Origin: Clostridia bacterium
GTDB taxonomy: Bacteria > Bacillota > Clostridia > TANB77 > CAG-508
Assembly: GCA_022793875.1 (NCBI GenBank)
Contig: JAAWDR010000012.1
Location: forward strand, 39,137-103,136
Direction of reading: 5' to 3'
Length of the DNA: 64,000 nt
The position numbers and the translations under genes are program-made. A model generated the notes under the pieces. The model was not told the origin of the DNA and made no database searches. It saw only the letters and a list, made by a program, of their open reading frames with translations. Below are positions 10,993 to 21,114 of this stretch, piece after piece (position 1 is the stretch's first letter; the number at the start of each line of letters is the position of its first letter).

Positions 10993-12567
10993 ATGAAATC
11001 AAACTACTTTAAATACATTTTTATAATATTTGCAATAGCAATAATGATATTTGCAATAGTAAAAATAAAAAAAGATGAACAGAAGAAACAGAATCCAACA
11101 CAAGAAAAAAAAGAAGAAGTAGAACAAATAATAACAGAACTAAAATTAGGAGTAGCATCATTTGATAGTATAAATCCAATACTAAGTAAAAATAAAAATA
11201 TTCAAGATATATCAAAAATAATATTTGAACCATTAATGACATTATCATCAAACTATAAATTAGAAAACTGTTTAGCAAAGGAGTGGGCTAAACAAAATGA
11301 CAAAACATATATAATAAAATTGAAAGATGATAAAAACTGGTCAGATGGACAAAAATTTGCAGCAGAAGATGTAAAATTTACAATAGAAAAACTAAAAACA
11401 TCAGACACAATATATTTATCAAATGTAAAAAATATAGATACAGTAGAAGTAATTGATGAAGAGACTATAAGAATAACTTTAAATCAAGAAATTCCATTTT
11501 TCGAATATAATTTAACATTTCCAATATTATCAAGTAATTATTATAAAGATAAAGAATTTATACCAGATATAGTTCCAATAGGAACAGGAATGTATAAGGT
11601 AAGTGAAGTATTAGAATCATCACTAATTTTGACAAAAAATGAATATTATAAAGAAAAAGATAATTTAAAACTTGATAAAATAATTATAACAAATTATGCT
11701 AGCATAGGAGAATTATATAATGCCTTTAAAATGGGAAATATTGATTTAATAAGTACTCAAAATAGTAATTTAAAAGATCATATAGGAACAATAGGATATA
11801 TTTCAAAAGAAATTAAGGGAAGAGAACATTACTTTTTAGCATTTAATGCAAAAAGTAATTTATTATCACAAGTAAATGTAAGGAAAGCAATATGTTATTC
11901 AATAGATAAATCTAATATTGTGTCAAGTATATATTCAGATAATTATTATGTATCAAGTTTTCCATTAGATTATGGGAATTGGATATATCAAGAACAAGAT
12001 GCAAGTTCAGGTTATAATATAGAACAGGCAAAGCAAATTCTAATAAATGATGGATGGAGTTATAAGAATAAGTATTGGCAAAAAATAGTGAATTATAAAT
12101 CTCAAAAGATTTATTTGAATTTGGTAGTAAAGTCAAGTGATTCCCAAAGAGTATTAGTTGCTGAAAATATAAAAACACAATTAGAAAATGAGGGAATTAG
12201 AATAAATCTTATAAAAGCGTCAGATACTCAATATGAAAATTATTTGAAAAATAAGAATTATGATATGATTTTATGTAGTATTAATTTGTCCGTTAGTCCT
12301 GATTTATCAACATTTTTTGGTGAAAATAATTTGGCGAATTATTTAAATGATGAAGTAACTAGTATAATGAATGAAATAAAGAATTTGACAGATGAAGAGA
12401 AGTTAATTCAAAATTACAAAAGATTAGGTGAAATATATAAAACTGAAATGCCATATTTAAGTTTGTATAATAATAAATATACAGTTGCATATAACTCGAC
12501 ATTAGCTGGAGTGAAAGATGTCAATTGGTTTTATCAATTTTATAATATTAATGATTGGCATAAATAA
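10993..12567 (+). CDS. ABC transporter substrate-binding protein, family 5
   Basis: N-terminal hydrophobic signal; PILSKN...IFEPL, W..KDDKNWSDGQKFAAEDVKFTIE. Confidence 0.88.
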   Translation: MKSNYFKYIFIIFAIAIMIFAIVKIKKDEQKKQNPTQEKKEEVEQIITELKLGVASFDSINPILSKNKNIQDISKIIFEPLMTLSSNYKLENCLAKEWAKQNDKTYIIKLKDDKNWSDGQKFAAEDVKFTIEKLKTSDTIYLSNVKNIDTVEVIDEETIRITLNQEIPFFEYNLTFPILSSNYYKDKEFIPDIVPIGTGMYKVSEVLESSLILTKNEYYKEKDNLKLDKIIITNYASIGELYNAFKMGNIDLISTQNSNLKDHIGTIGYISKEIKGREHYFLAFNAKSNLLSQVNVRKAICYSIDKSNIVSSIYSDNYYVSSFPLDYGNWIYQEQDASSGYNIEQAKQILINDGWSYKNKYWQKIVNYKSQKIYLNLVVKSSDSQRVLVAENIKTQLENEGIRINLIKASDTQYENYLKNKNYDMILCSINLSVSPDLSTFFGENNLANYLNDEVTSIMNEIKNLTDEEKLIQNYKRLGEIYKTEMPYLSLYNNKYTVAYNSTLAGVKDVNWFYQFYNINDWHK

Positions 12568-12587
12568 TAAAAAATTTGAAAAAAGTA

Positions 12588-12617
12588 TTGACAAAAACAA
12601 ATGTTTAATGATATAAA
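12588..12617 (+). promoter_or_regulatory. recA promoter with possible LexA-like operator
   Basis: TTGACA (12588) - 18 nt - TATAAA (12612), with AAACAAATGTTT (12595-12606) between the hexamers. Confidence 0.55.
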
Positions 12618-12662
12618 AAGATTATCAAACAAAAGTTCAATGAATTTAAGGAGGAAAAAATA

Positions 12663-13715
12663 ATGACAGAAAATACAGAAAAGAAGAAAGCGCTAGAAGC
12701 AGCAATGAGTCAAATAGAAAAACAATTTGGAAAAGGTTCAGTAATGAAACTTGGAGAATTTAAAGCAATGGAAATAGAAGCAATACCAACAGGAGCATTA
12801 AGCTTAGATATGGCATTGGGTATAGGAGGAGTTCCTAGAGGAAGAATAATAGAAGTGTTTGGACCAGAATCATCAGGAAAAACAACACTTGCATTACATA
12901 TAGTAGCAGAAGCACAAAAAATGGGAGGAGAAGCAGCATTTATAGATGCAGAGCATGCCTTGGATCCAGTATATGCAAAAAAATTAGGTGTAGATATAGA
13001 TAATTTGATAGTTTCACAACCAGACACAGGAGAACAAGCATTAGAAATAACAGAAAGTCTAGTAAGAAGTGGAGCATTAGATGTAATAGTAGTCGACTCT
13101 GTTGCAGCATTAGTTCCAAAAGCTGAGATAGATGGAGATATGGGAGACTCTCATATGGGACTTCAAGCAAGATTAATGTCACAAGCATTAAGAAAACTTG
13201 CAGGAGCAATAAATAAATCAAAAACAGTATTAATATTTATAAACCAATTAAGAGAAAAAATAGGTGTAATGTTTGGAAATCCAGAAACAACAACAGGAGG
13301 AAGAGCGTTAAAATTCTATGCATCAGTAAGACTAGATATAAGAAAAGTTGAAAATATTAAACAAGATGGAGAAGTAAAAGGAAATAGAGTAAGAGTAAAA
13401 GTTATAAAAAATAAAGTAGCTCCACCATTTAGAGAGGCTGAATTTGATGTAGTATATGGAGAAGGAATTTCAAAAGCAGGAAATATTTTAGATATGGCTG
13501 TTAATATGGATATTATTGAAAAAAGTGGTTCATGGTTTAGTTATAATGGAGATAGAATTGGACAGGGTAGAGAAAATGTTAAAAAATATTTACAAGATAA
13601 CAATGATATATTAAAAGATGTTGAAGAAAAAGTAAGAGCAAATTTTGCAAAAGCTTTTGAAGAAAGTTTAGGAGAAGAAGTTCCTGAAATAGATGATGAT
13701 GAAAATGAAGAATAA
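12663..13715 (+). CDS. recA: recombinase RecA
   Basis: [56 protein letters not shown]. Confidence 0.99.
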   Translation: MTENTEKKKALEAAMSQIEKQFGKGSVMKLGEFKAMEIEAIPTGALSLDMALGIGGVPRGRIIEVFGPESSGKTTLALHIVAEAQKMGGEAAFIDAEHALDPVYAKKLGVDIDNLIVSQPDTGEQALEITESLVRSGALDVIVVDSVAALVPKAEIDGDMGDSHMGLQARLMSQALRKLAGAINKSKTVLIFINQLREKIGVMFGNPETTTGGRALKFYASVRLDIRKVENIKQDGEVKGNRVRVKVIKNKVAPPFREAEFDVVYGEGISKAGNILDMAVNMDIIEKSGSWFSYNGDRIGQGRENVKKYLQDNNDILKDVEEKVRANFAKAFEESLGEEVPEIDDDENEE

Positions 13716-13932
13716 AAAAATTAAATTTAATTAAAAGATTTAATTAAATTTATAAAATTGCTTGAAAAGCATAGAAAATTATGTTAAAATACAAACATAA
13801 TTTATCTATGCTTTTTATATAGATAATAAATTATCTCAAAAAAATATTTTATTTCAAAAATTTATATCAATGTGAAATTTTTTCAACAAAAATATAAGTA
13901 AATCTTAAAATAGCACAAGGAGGTGAAAAAAT

Positions 13933-14427
13933 ATGGACAATAAAGAATTATTAGAAAAATTAGATGAAAAATTTGCAAAAATGGAAGACAAGATGGATAG
14001 ACAATTCAAAGAAGTTAATGGCAAAATGGATAAGAGATTTAAAGAAGTTGATGATAAAATGGATAAGAGATTTAAAGAAGTTGACGACAAAATGAATAAA
14101 AGATTTAAAGAAGTTAATGACAAAGTGGACAAACAATTTAAAGCAATTAACGAAAAAGTAGATACAGGATTTAAAGCAATTAACGAAAAAGTAGATACAG
14201 AATTTAAAGTAATTAACGAAAAAGTAGATAGTGGATTTAAATCAATGGATGACAAATTAGATATGATAACAAATTCTAATATGGCACAAATGCTATCGAG
14301 TCAAACAAAAAGCATGAAAGATATTAACCAAAAGTTAGACAAATATACACAAAAAAATGAAGTAGAACACAAAAAATTCGATTATGAAATTTCAGATTTA
14401 AATATGAAATTTAAATTCGCAAGATAA
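13933..14427 (+). CDS. coiled-coil protein with 14-aa repeats
   Basis: Repeated (K/G)FK(E/A)(V/I)(N/D)(D/E)K(M/V)D units. Confidence 0.75.
   Translation: MDNKELLEKLDEKFAKMEDKMDRQFKEVNGKMDKRFKEVDDKMDKRFKEVDDKMNKRFKEVNDKVDKQFKAINEKVDTGFKAINEKVDTEFKVINEKVDSGFKSMDDKLDMITNSNMAQMLSSQTKSMKDINQKLDKYTQKNEVEHKKFDYEISDLNMKFKFAR
13984..14262 (+). repeat. in-frame 42-nt tandem repeats
   Basis: Units such as aagagatttaaagaagttgatgataaaatggat and ggatttaaagcaattaacgaaaaagtagata recur with 42-nt period. Confidence 0.8.
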
Positions 14428-14501
14428 TCCATATTATAAAATGATATAGTTTAACATAATAGAAAAGTGTAGATAAATTACATAATAAAAGGAAGTAACA
14501 A

Positions 14502-14948
14502 ATGTATACAATAGAAGAATTTGATAGAGAAAAAACAAAGATATTAAAATATATACTATATAAAAAAAGAAGTGAAAATGAAGTAAGAACTAAATTTTCA
14601 GGAGTAGTAGATGAAAATATTTTAGAAGATGTAATAGAATATTTAAAACAAGCCAAATATATAGATGATAATGAATATATAAGAAAAACTGTAAATAATT
14701 TTATAGCATTAAAAAACTTATCAATAAAAGAACTTAAATATAAATTATTAGCTAAAGGATTAGATAAAAATGATGTAGATGATTATATTTATGAAAAGAA
14801 AGAAGAATTAGAAGAATATGAAATTAAATCTGCATCAAATATTATATATAAAAAAGCTAATTCATTAGAACAAGAAGAATTAAAACAATATTTATTAAAA
14901 AAAGGATATAAAATAGAAAATATAAATAAAGCGTTAGAAACAAATTAA
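14502..14948 (+). CDS. recX: regulatory protein RecX
   Basis: Position after recA; KRSENEVRTKF, YIDDNEYIRK, KLLAKGLD patterns. Confidence 0.8.
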   Translation: MYTIEEFDREKTKILKYILYKKRSENEVRTKFSGVVDENILEDVIEYLKQAKYIDDNEYIRKTVNNFIALKNLSIKELKYKLLAKGLDKNDVDDYIYEKKEELEEYEIKSASNIIYKKANSLEQEELKQYLLKKGYKIENINKALETN

Positions 14949-14988
14949 AATATTCTGTTTGATATAGAATAGAAAATGAGGAGAAAAA

Positions 14989-15747
14989 ATGTCAATATTA
15001 ACATTAGAAACGAAAAAATATTCAATAAAAGTAGAAAATTTCGAAGGACCATTAGATTTATTATGTTATTTAATAGATAAAAATAAAATGAATATATATG
15101 ATGTAAATTTAACAGAAATAACAAACCAATACATAGAATTTTTAAATGCAATGGAAGAAATGAATTTAGAAATTGCAAGTGAATTTATAGTTATGGCATC
15201 AACATTACTATATTTAAAGTCTAAGAAACTATTACCTAAACAAGACGAAGAAACAGAAGAAATAACAGAGGAAGAGTTAATAAGAAGGATTATTGAATAT
15301 AAGAAATTTAAAGAAATAAGCAAAACATTTAAAGAAAACTACAAGATATATTCAAATAGATTTTATAAAGGGCAAGAAGAAATAATACTTCCAAAACAAA
15401 AATTAGAAAAGGATTATTCTTCAGAAAAGATACCAGAAGTTTATAGATTGTTAGTAGAAAGAAATAGCGTTAAAATTAATCAAAATGCAAAAAATATTGA
15501 GAAAATTGCTTTAATAGATAAATATACTGTTGCTGATAAAGTAAAGGAAATGTATAAAATTCTAGCAAAACAGAAAAAGTTTATATTTAATAAGTTATTT
15601 AAAGTTGGTAAACAAGAAAAACAAGAAGTCGTAACAGCTTTTAGTGGATTATTAGAATTATCAAGGAAAAGTAAGGTTGAAACAACTCAAGAAGAGTTGT
15701 TTGGAGATATATTAGTAGAGAAGAAAAAAAATGAAGAAGCATCCTAA
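14989..15747 (+). CDS. scpA: segregation and condensation protein A
   Basis: FEGPLDLLCYLIDKNKMNIYDVNLTEITNQYI. Confidence 0.95.
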   Translation: MSILTLETKKYSIKVENFEGPLDLLCYLIDKNKMNIYDVNLTEITNQYIEFLNAMEEMNLEIASEFIVMASTLLYLKSKKLLPKQDEETEEITEEELIRRIIEYKKFKEISKTFKENYKIYSNRFYKGQEEIILPKQKLEKDYSSEKIPEVYRLLVERNSVKINQNAKNIEKIALIDKYTVADKVKEMYKILAKQKKFIFNKLFKVGKQEKQEVVTAFSGLLELSRKSKVETTQEELFGDILVEKKKNEEAS

Positions 15748-15870
15748 AAAATGCTTATAATTTAAACACTGAAAATATTATAAAATGTGGAAAAATAAAT
15801 ATAATAAAAAAGTTTAAAAAAGAAAAAAATGGAAAAACTGATAATATTACTAGAGAGAAGGTGATATGTA

Positions 15871-16497
15871 TTGGTTTTTCTTTTGATTTTTTTAATAGCA
15901 ATATTAATGATATTAACTATAAGAATAAAAATTGAACTTAAAAATTTTAAATTCAACTCACAAAATAAAAAGCATTTAGAAAAAAACTATGAAATAAAAA
16001 TTACATTATTTACATTTCAAAAAATACCAATATTAAAAACAAAAATAAATAGTAAAAAAATAGAAAAAATTATGAGTAATGAAAAAATTAGAAATATAAT
16101 TGAAAAGCAAGGAACAAAGATTATTGAAGATAAAGGAAAAATAGATAAAGAAATTTTTAAATGGATAAAAAAAATGAATATTGAACTTGAAGAAATGAAT
16201 TTAAAAATTCTGATAGGAACAGAAGATGCTTCAATAACTGCATTTATAATTCCAATAATTAGTACAGCTTTAGCAATATTTTTAAGTAAAAAGATAAAGA
16301 AATGTAATGATAAACAAGTTTTTCATATAAATCCTGTATATATTAACCAAAATTTAATAAATATAGAATTTTCAGGTATATTTCAAATAAAAATGATACA
16401 TATTATAAATATGATATGTCTATTAAATAAAAGAAAGAGAGTTGATAAAAATGAGCGAACATCCAATAGAGGGTCTTATGACTACGGCTATGAATAG
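15871..16497 (+). CDS. DUF2953-type membrane-associated protein
   Basis: N-terminal TM; IGTEDASITAFIIPI; upstream of gerW as in other sporulating Firmicutes. Confidence 0.65.
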   Translation: MVFLLIFLIAILMILTIRIKIELKNFKFNSQNKKHLEKNYEIKITLFTFQKIPILKTKINSKKIEKIMSNEKIRNIIEKQGTKIIEDKGKIDKEIFKWIKKMNIELEEMNLKILIGTEDASITAFIIPIISTALAIFLSKKIKKCNDKQVFHINPVYINQNLINIEFSGIFQIKMIHIINMICLLNKRKRVDKNERTSNRGSYDYGYE

Positions 16498-17086
16498 TAT
16501 TCAAGATATGATAGATGTAAATACTATAATAGGTGAGCCAATAGAAACATCAAATAATATAGTTATTATTCCAATATCTAAAGTGTCTTTTGGATTTGCA
16601 GCAGGTGGAAGCGAATTTAAAGGAGAAACAATAGATGAATATAAAAAGGTAGAAAAAGAAGAGCAAATACAATATAGGCTGCCATTTGGAGGAGGAGCTG
16701 GAGCAGGTGTTACAATAAATCCAATAGCATTTTTAGTAATTCAATCAAATAATGTTAAATTAATGCCAGTAAATCATTCATCAAGTATAGATAAATTATT
16801 AGATTATGTACCAGATTTAATTGAAAGAACTAATAGCATGATGAATAAAATCGTTAATAATAAAAAAGAAGAAACTGAAAAAGTATTAAAAGAGATGCAA
16901 AAGAGAAGTAACAATGAAAATAGTAAAAAAGTTCCTAAAGAAGTAAAAGAAACAAGAAATGAAATAAATCATAAAAAAGAAGAAGCAAAAAAGAATTTAG
17001 ATAAAATTCAAAAACAAGAAGAAGTTGATTATGAATACGAATATAATGAAACACAAGAAGATGATATTTTTCCAGAAGATGATTAA
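16451..17086 (+). CDS. gerW: GerW/YtfJ family sporulation protein
   Basis: IIPISKVSFGFAAGGSEF, GGGAGAGVTINPIAFLVI; start ATG 16451. Confidence 0.93.
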   Translation: MSEHPIEGLMTTAMNSIQDMIDVNTIIGEPIETSNNIVIIPISKVSFGFAAGGSEFKGETIDEYKKVEKEEQIQYRLPFGGGAGAGVTINPIAFLVIQSNNVKLMPVNHSSSIDKLLDYVPDLIERTNSMMNKIVNNKKEETEKVLKEMQKRSNNENSKKVPKEVKETRNEINHKKEEAKKNLDKIQKQEEVDYEYEYNETQEDDIFPEDD

Positions 17087-17090
17087 TATA

Positions 17091-17141
17091 ATAGAAGTTT
17101 TGTCGAAAACTTTTTATATGTTCGACAAAACTTCTATTATT
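17091..17141. terminator. terminator with perfect 17-bp inverted repeat
   Basis: atagaagttttgtcgaa / ttcgacaaaacttctat flanking 13 nt. Confidence 0.85.
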
Positions 17142-17208
17142 TTGCTATTGGAAAAAAATGGAAAAAGAATTATAATAATTAACAAATAAGAAATACGGGA
17201 GGATAAAA

Positions 17209-17526
17209 ATGGAATCAAAATTTTATGAAGAGGACAAGCTATTGGTTTTTAAAATCATAGATGAAATTGATGACTGTAATGTACAAAAGATAAGGAGGAA
17301 AGCAGACTATGAAATTGAAAGATATATGCCTAAAAAGGTTATATTTGACTTTGATAGTGTTACTTTCATGGATAGTAGTGGAATAGGATTAATAATAGGA
17401 AGATATAAATTTACAAATATGTTAGGTGGAAAATTAGAAGTAGCGAACTTAACACAAAATGTAAAAAAGATATTTGAAATGAGTGGAATATTAAAACTAA
17501 TACCAGTAACAGAAAGTTGTTATTAG
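17209..17526 (+). CDS. spoIIAA: anti-sigma F factor antagonist
   Basis: STAS domain; VIFDFDSVTFMDSSGIGLIIGRYK. Confidence 0.95.
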   Translation: MESKFYEEDKLLVFKIIDEIDDCNVQKIRRKADYEIERYMPKKVIFDFDSVTFMDSSGIGLIIGRYKFTNMLGGKLEVANLTQNVKKIFEMSGILKLIPVTESCY

Positions 17527-17590
17527 TAAAAACGATGAGGGAAAGTTTGAAAAATAAGTTTGTACCTTTAAGAAAGGAATGTGAGGAATT

Positions 17591-18070
17591 ATGAAAGAAC
17601 GATTTGAAAATGAAATGAAATTAGAATTTTTAAGTAAATCATCAAATGAAGCATTTGCAAGAATAACAGTTGCAGCATTTGCATCACAACTAGATCCAAC
17701 AATAGAAGAATTGGCTGATATAAAAACAGCAGTATCAGAGGCAGTTACAAATTCCATAATACATGCATATGAAAACAAACAAGGAATTATAAAAATAAAT
17801 GCTAAATTGGAAGATAATACTATAACTATACATATTTCAGATAATGGAAAAGGAATAGAAAATGTTGATATAGCAAAAGAACCATTATATACTACAAAAC
17901 CTAATTTAGAAAGATCAGGAATGGGATTTACAATTATGGAAAGTTTTATGGATAGCATGAAAGTAGAGTCAATAGTAGGACTTGGAACAAAAGTTACTTT
18001 AGTAAAAACAATAAAGAAAGAAGAAAAGGTAGAAGAAGAGAATAATTTTAAAATATTAACAAAAGAATAG
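17591..18070 (+). CDS. spoIIAB: anti-sigma F factor
   Basis: [33 protein letters not shown] (HATPase). Confidence 0.96.
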   Translation: MKERFENEMKLEFLSKSSNEAFARITVAAFASQLDPTIEELADIKTAVSEAVTNSIIHAYENKQGIIKINAKLEDNTITIHISDNGKGIENVDIAKEPLYTTKPNLERSGMGFTIMESFMDSMKVESIVGLGTKVTLVKTIKKEEKVEEENNFKILTKE

Positions 18071-18091
18071 AATTAGAGGTAAGTGTTATAT

Positions 18092-18824
18092 ATGTATGAA
18101 AATAGGATAGATTCAATAAAAAGAGCACAACAACGGTGATAAATTTGAAATGGATAGGCTTATAAGAGATAATAATGGACTTATTTGGAGTATAGTAAAA
18201 AGATTTATGAACAGAGGATATGAAGTTGAAGATTTATATCAAATAGGTTGTATGGGATTTATAAAATCTATAAAAAGATTTGACACAAATTTTGAAGTAA
18301 AATTATCTACATATTCAGTACCATATATATTAGGAGAAATAAAAAGATTTATAAGAGATGATGGACCAATTAAAGTTAGTAGAAGTATTAAAGAATTAAA
18401 TGTAAAAATAAATGAATTAAAAAAGCATGAATTACTTAAAACAGGAAAAGAACTTACAATAGAAGAAATATGTAAGGAATTAAAAGTACAAAAGGAAGAT
18501 GTTATAATAGCTATGGAATCAGCAAATACTATAGAATCAATAGATGGAAGTGTAGTATCAGAAAATAAGGATGGAAAACAGCTAACAATATTTGAAAGGA
18601 TATCAACAGGAAAAAATGAGGAAGAAATTATTACAAATAGAATGGTAGTAAATCAATTAATAAGTGAACTAGAAGATAGGGAAAAGGAAATAATTTTATT
18701 GAGGTTTTATAAAGAGAAAACTCAAACTGAAGTTGCTAAAATATTAGGAATAAGTCAAGTCCAGGTTTCTAGAATAGAAAGAAAAATATTAAGTAGTATG
18801 AAGATGAAGCTGACTTCTGCATAA
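18092..18824 (+). CDS. sigF: RNA polymerase sporulation sigma factor F, needing a +1 shift at CGG 18134-18136
   Basis: ATG18092 gives MYENRIDSIKRAQQ then CGG TGA; skipping C18134 gives GGT GAT AAA... = GDKFEMDRLIRDNNGLIWSIVKRFMNRGYEVEDLYQIG. Confidence 0.9.
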
Positions 18825-18836
18825 GGAGGTATAATT

Positions 18837-19856
18837 TTGAAGAATGTGTTGATATATTTGATAGTTTTTATTTTAATATGTTTTATTGTGCCTGCAATGC
18901 TAACTAAAAGAACAGTTTCAACAGGTGTTCAAGAGAATAATTCTAGTGATGCTCAAGATAATCAAACTATACAAAAAAATGAAGAAGTAGTATATGAATA
19001 TAATAAATATGGAACAATAAATTTATTACATAAAAAAACAGGAGAAGTAGAACAAGTAAATATTGATGAATATTTGTGTAATGTTGTATCAGCAGAGATG
19101 CCAGCTGATTATGAAATTGAAGCTTTAAAAGCACAAGCAATAGTTGCTAGAACATATACAATATATAAAATATTAAATAAAAAACATGAAAATGCAGATA
19201 TATGTGATGATTCAACATGTTGTCAGGCATGGATTTCAAAAGATGATAGATTAGCAAGATGGGAAGAAAGTAAAAGAGAAAGCAATTGGCAAAAAATATG
19301 TGATGCAGTAAATGACACAAAAGGAAAAATTATAACTTATAATAATGTTCCTATAAATGCATTTTTTCATTCTAACAGTGGAGGAATTACAGAGATACCA
19401 GTAAATGTTTGGGGAGGAACAGGATACCCATATTTGCAAAGTGTAGAGACTTCGGGAGAAGATGCATATACTCAATATTCATCAGAAGTTGTTTTGAAAC
19501 AAGAAGAATTATTAGAAAAACTAAAAGAAAAATATAGTGATATTTCAATAGATTTTTCAAATGAAGATGATATCAAAATTTTAGAATATACTGAAGGTAA
19601 TCGAATTAAAACAATAAAGTTTGGAAATCACGAGGTTTCAGGTGTTGAGGTGAGAAGTTTATTAGGTTTAAGGTCTGCTAATTTTGAAGTTATTAGAGAA
19701 GGGGATAGTATAAAATTCTCGGTTAAAGGTTATGGGCATGGTGTTGGCATGAGCCAAACTGGTGCTGATAGTTTGGCTAAACAAGGAAAAAATGCTGATG
19801 AGATTATTAAGCATTTTTATAAGGATGTTGAGATTAAGGAGGTTAACCTTATATAA
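18837..19856 (+). CDS. spoIID: stage II sporulation protein D
   Basis: VNIDEYLCNVVSAEMPADYEIEALKAQAIVARTY; GYGHGVGMSQTGA. Confidence 0.95.
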   Translation: MKNVLIYLIVFILICFIVPAMLTKRTVSTGVQENNSSDAQDNQTIQKNEEVVYEYNKYGTINLLHKKTGEVEQVNIDEYLCNVVSAEMPADYEIEALKAQAIVARTYTIYKILNKKHENADICDDSTCCQAWISKDDRLARWEESKRESNWQKICDAVNDTKGKIITYNNVPINAFFHSNSGGITEIPVNVWGGTGYPYLQSVETSGEDAYTQYSSEVVLKQEELLEKLKEKYSDISIDFSNEDDIKILEYTEGNRIKTIKFGNHEVSGVEVRSLLGLRSANFEVIREGDSIKFSVKGYGHGVGMSQTGADSLAKQGKNADEIIKHFYKDVEIKEVNLI

Positions 19857-20057
19857 ATTAAAAGATGATAAGTTATTATATTATACTACAAATAGTAATA
19901 CTTTTTATTTTTACGAGTGCTACGTGGGAAAGCATGAGAATAAATAAAAAGTATTACTATTTGAAAATAAAATATAACAAATTTTTATTTAAATAGCTGT
20001 ATATTTTTATAAAATCCGGAAATAATTGTAATATAAATAAATTTTAAGGAGGATTTT

Positions 20058-20921
20058 ATGAGAAGAAATGTACGTAAAAGAGATAATCAAGATGATGAAT
20101 TAAGCATTAAGATAATAAAATATTCTGGTATAGCTGTTGCAATTCTCGCAATAATAGTATTTGCTTTATTAATATATAGCAAAAATTTAAATGATGAAGT
20201 TAAAGATGGAACTTTAACAGAAGAACAAATATCTAGTATTTTGAATAATGTTAATTCATCAGAAAATACAGAAAGTGCAAGTTCTGAAATTGGGAAGAAG
20301 GTAAATGAGTTATCAGAAGAAATGAATTCAAATAATAATATTAATAGTGTTAATGAAATTAATACTATTTCAGATAATCAAGTAAAAGATTCACAAAATA
20401 ATGTCACAACTCAAAACATTTTAACAACAAATAAAATAACACCTACAAATTCAGAAGCTGAAAAAGATAAAAGAGATGAAAATAAAAAAGAAGAAGAAAA
20501 CAAAAATAATGTTGAATTAAAATTTGATTTACCTGTTGAAGGAGAAATTTCAAGAGATTTTGCTAAAGACAATTTAGTATATTCAGAAACTCTACAAGAG
20601 TGGACAGTTCATACAGGAATTGATATAAAAGCAGATAAAACAACAGTAGTAAAAACAGCAGAAACAGGAACAGTAAAGACAATAAAAAATGATCCTAGAT
20701 ATGGTTTAACAGTTATAATTGAACATGCAAATGGATTTCAAACAGTTTATTCTAATTTGTTAACATCTGAATTTGTTGTGGAAGGTGAAAAAGTTGAAAA
20801 AGGACAATCTCTAGGTACAGTTGGAAATACAGCTGCTTTTGAAATTGCAGACGAAGCTCATCTTCATTTTGAGATTTTAAAAGATTCAGTTCAAGTTGAT
20901 CCTAATATATATTTAAAATAA
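20058..20921 (+). CDS. M23 peptidase family protein, SpoIIQ-like
   Basis: Single TM; HTGIDI and HLHFEI LytM zinc motifs; adjacent to spoIID. Confidence 0.85.
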   Translation: MRRNVRKRDNQDDELSIKIIKYSGIAVAILAIIVFALLIYSKNLNDEVKDGTLTEEQISSILNNVNSSENTESASSEIGKKVNELSEEMNSNNNINSVNEINTISDNQVKDSQNNVTTQNILTTNKITPTNSEAEKDKRDENKKEEENKNNVELKFDLPVEGEISRDFAKDNLVYSETLQEWTVHTGIDIKADKTTVVKTAETGTVKTIKNDPRYGLTVIIEHANGFQTVYSNLLTSEFVVEGEKVEKGQSLGTVGNTAAFEIADEAHLHFEILKDSVQVDPNIYLK

Positions 20922-21114
20922 ATTTAAAATAAAATTTCTTATCAATAAAAAATTGGTAAGGAGTTTTTATTTTTACAAATTGTTTAAAATGACTTGACAG
21001 TTGTGCCTAGAAAAGATAAAATAGAATAGGTAAGAAAAAATATATTAAAAAATCAAACATACATATATATTTTATTCGAACATTGAAAATTTAATAAGAA
21101 AGAGGTGTAGATTC

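Noticed and set aside
13905-14255. 116-aa minus ORF with SLNxLSTFSLI repeats
   Set aside because: Antisense of the coiled-coil repeat gene on the plus strand.
13984-14262. 42-nt repeats as a CRISPR array
   Set aside because: In-frame coding heptad-type repeats with no spacers and no cas genes nearby.
17153-17157. cgg triplet before spoIIAA
   Set aside because: Lies in the untranslated RBS region (acgggaggataaaaATG), not a codon.
18134-18139. sigF TGA as selenocysteine or stop readthrough
   Set aside because: The downstream conserved sequence is in the +1 frame and the next in-frame codon is TAA, so readthrough would not help; TGA is also used as a normal stop in the window (e.g. 45288, 49815).
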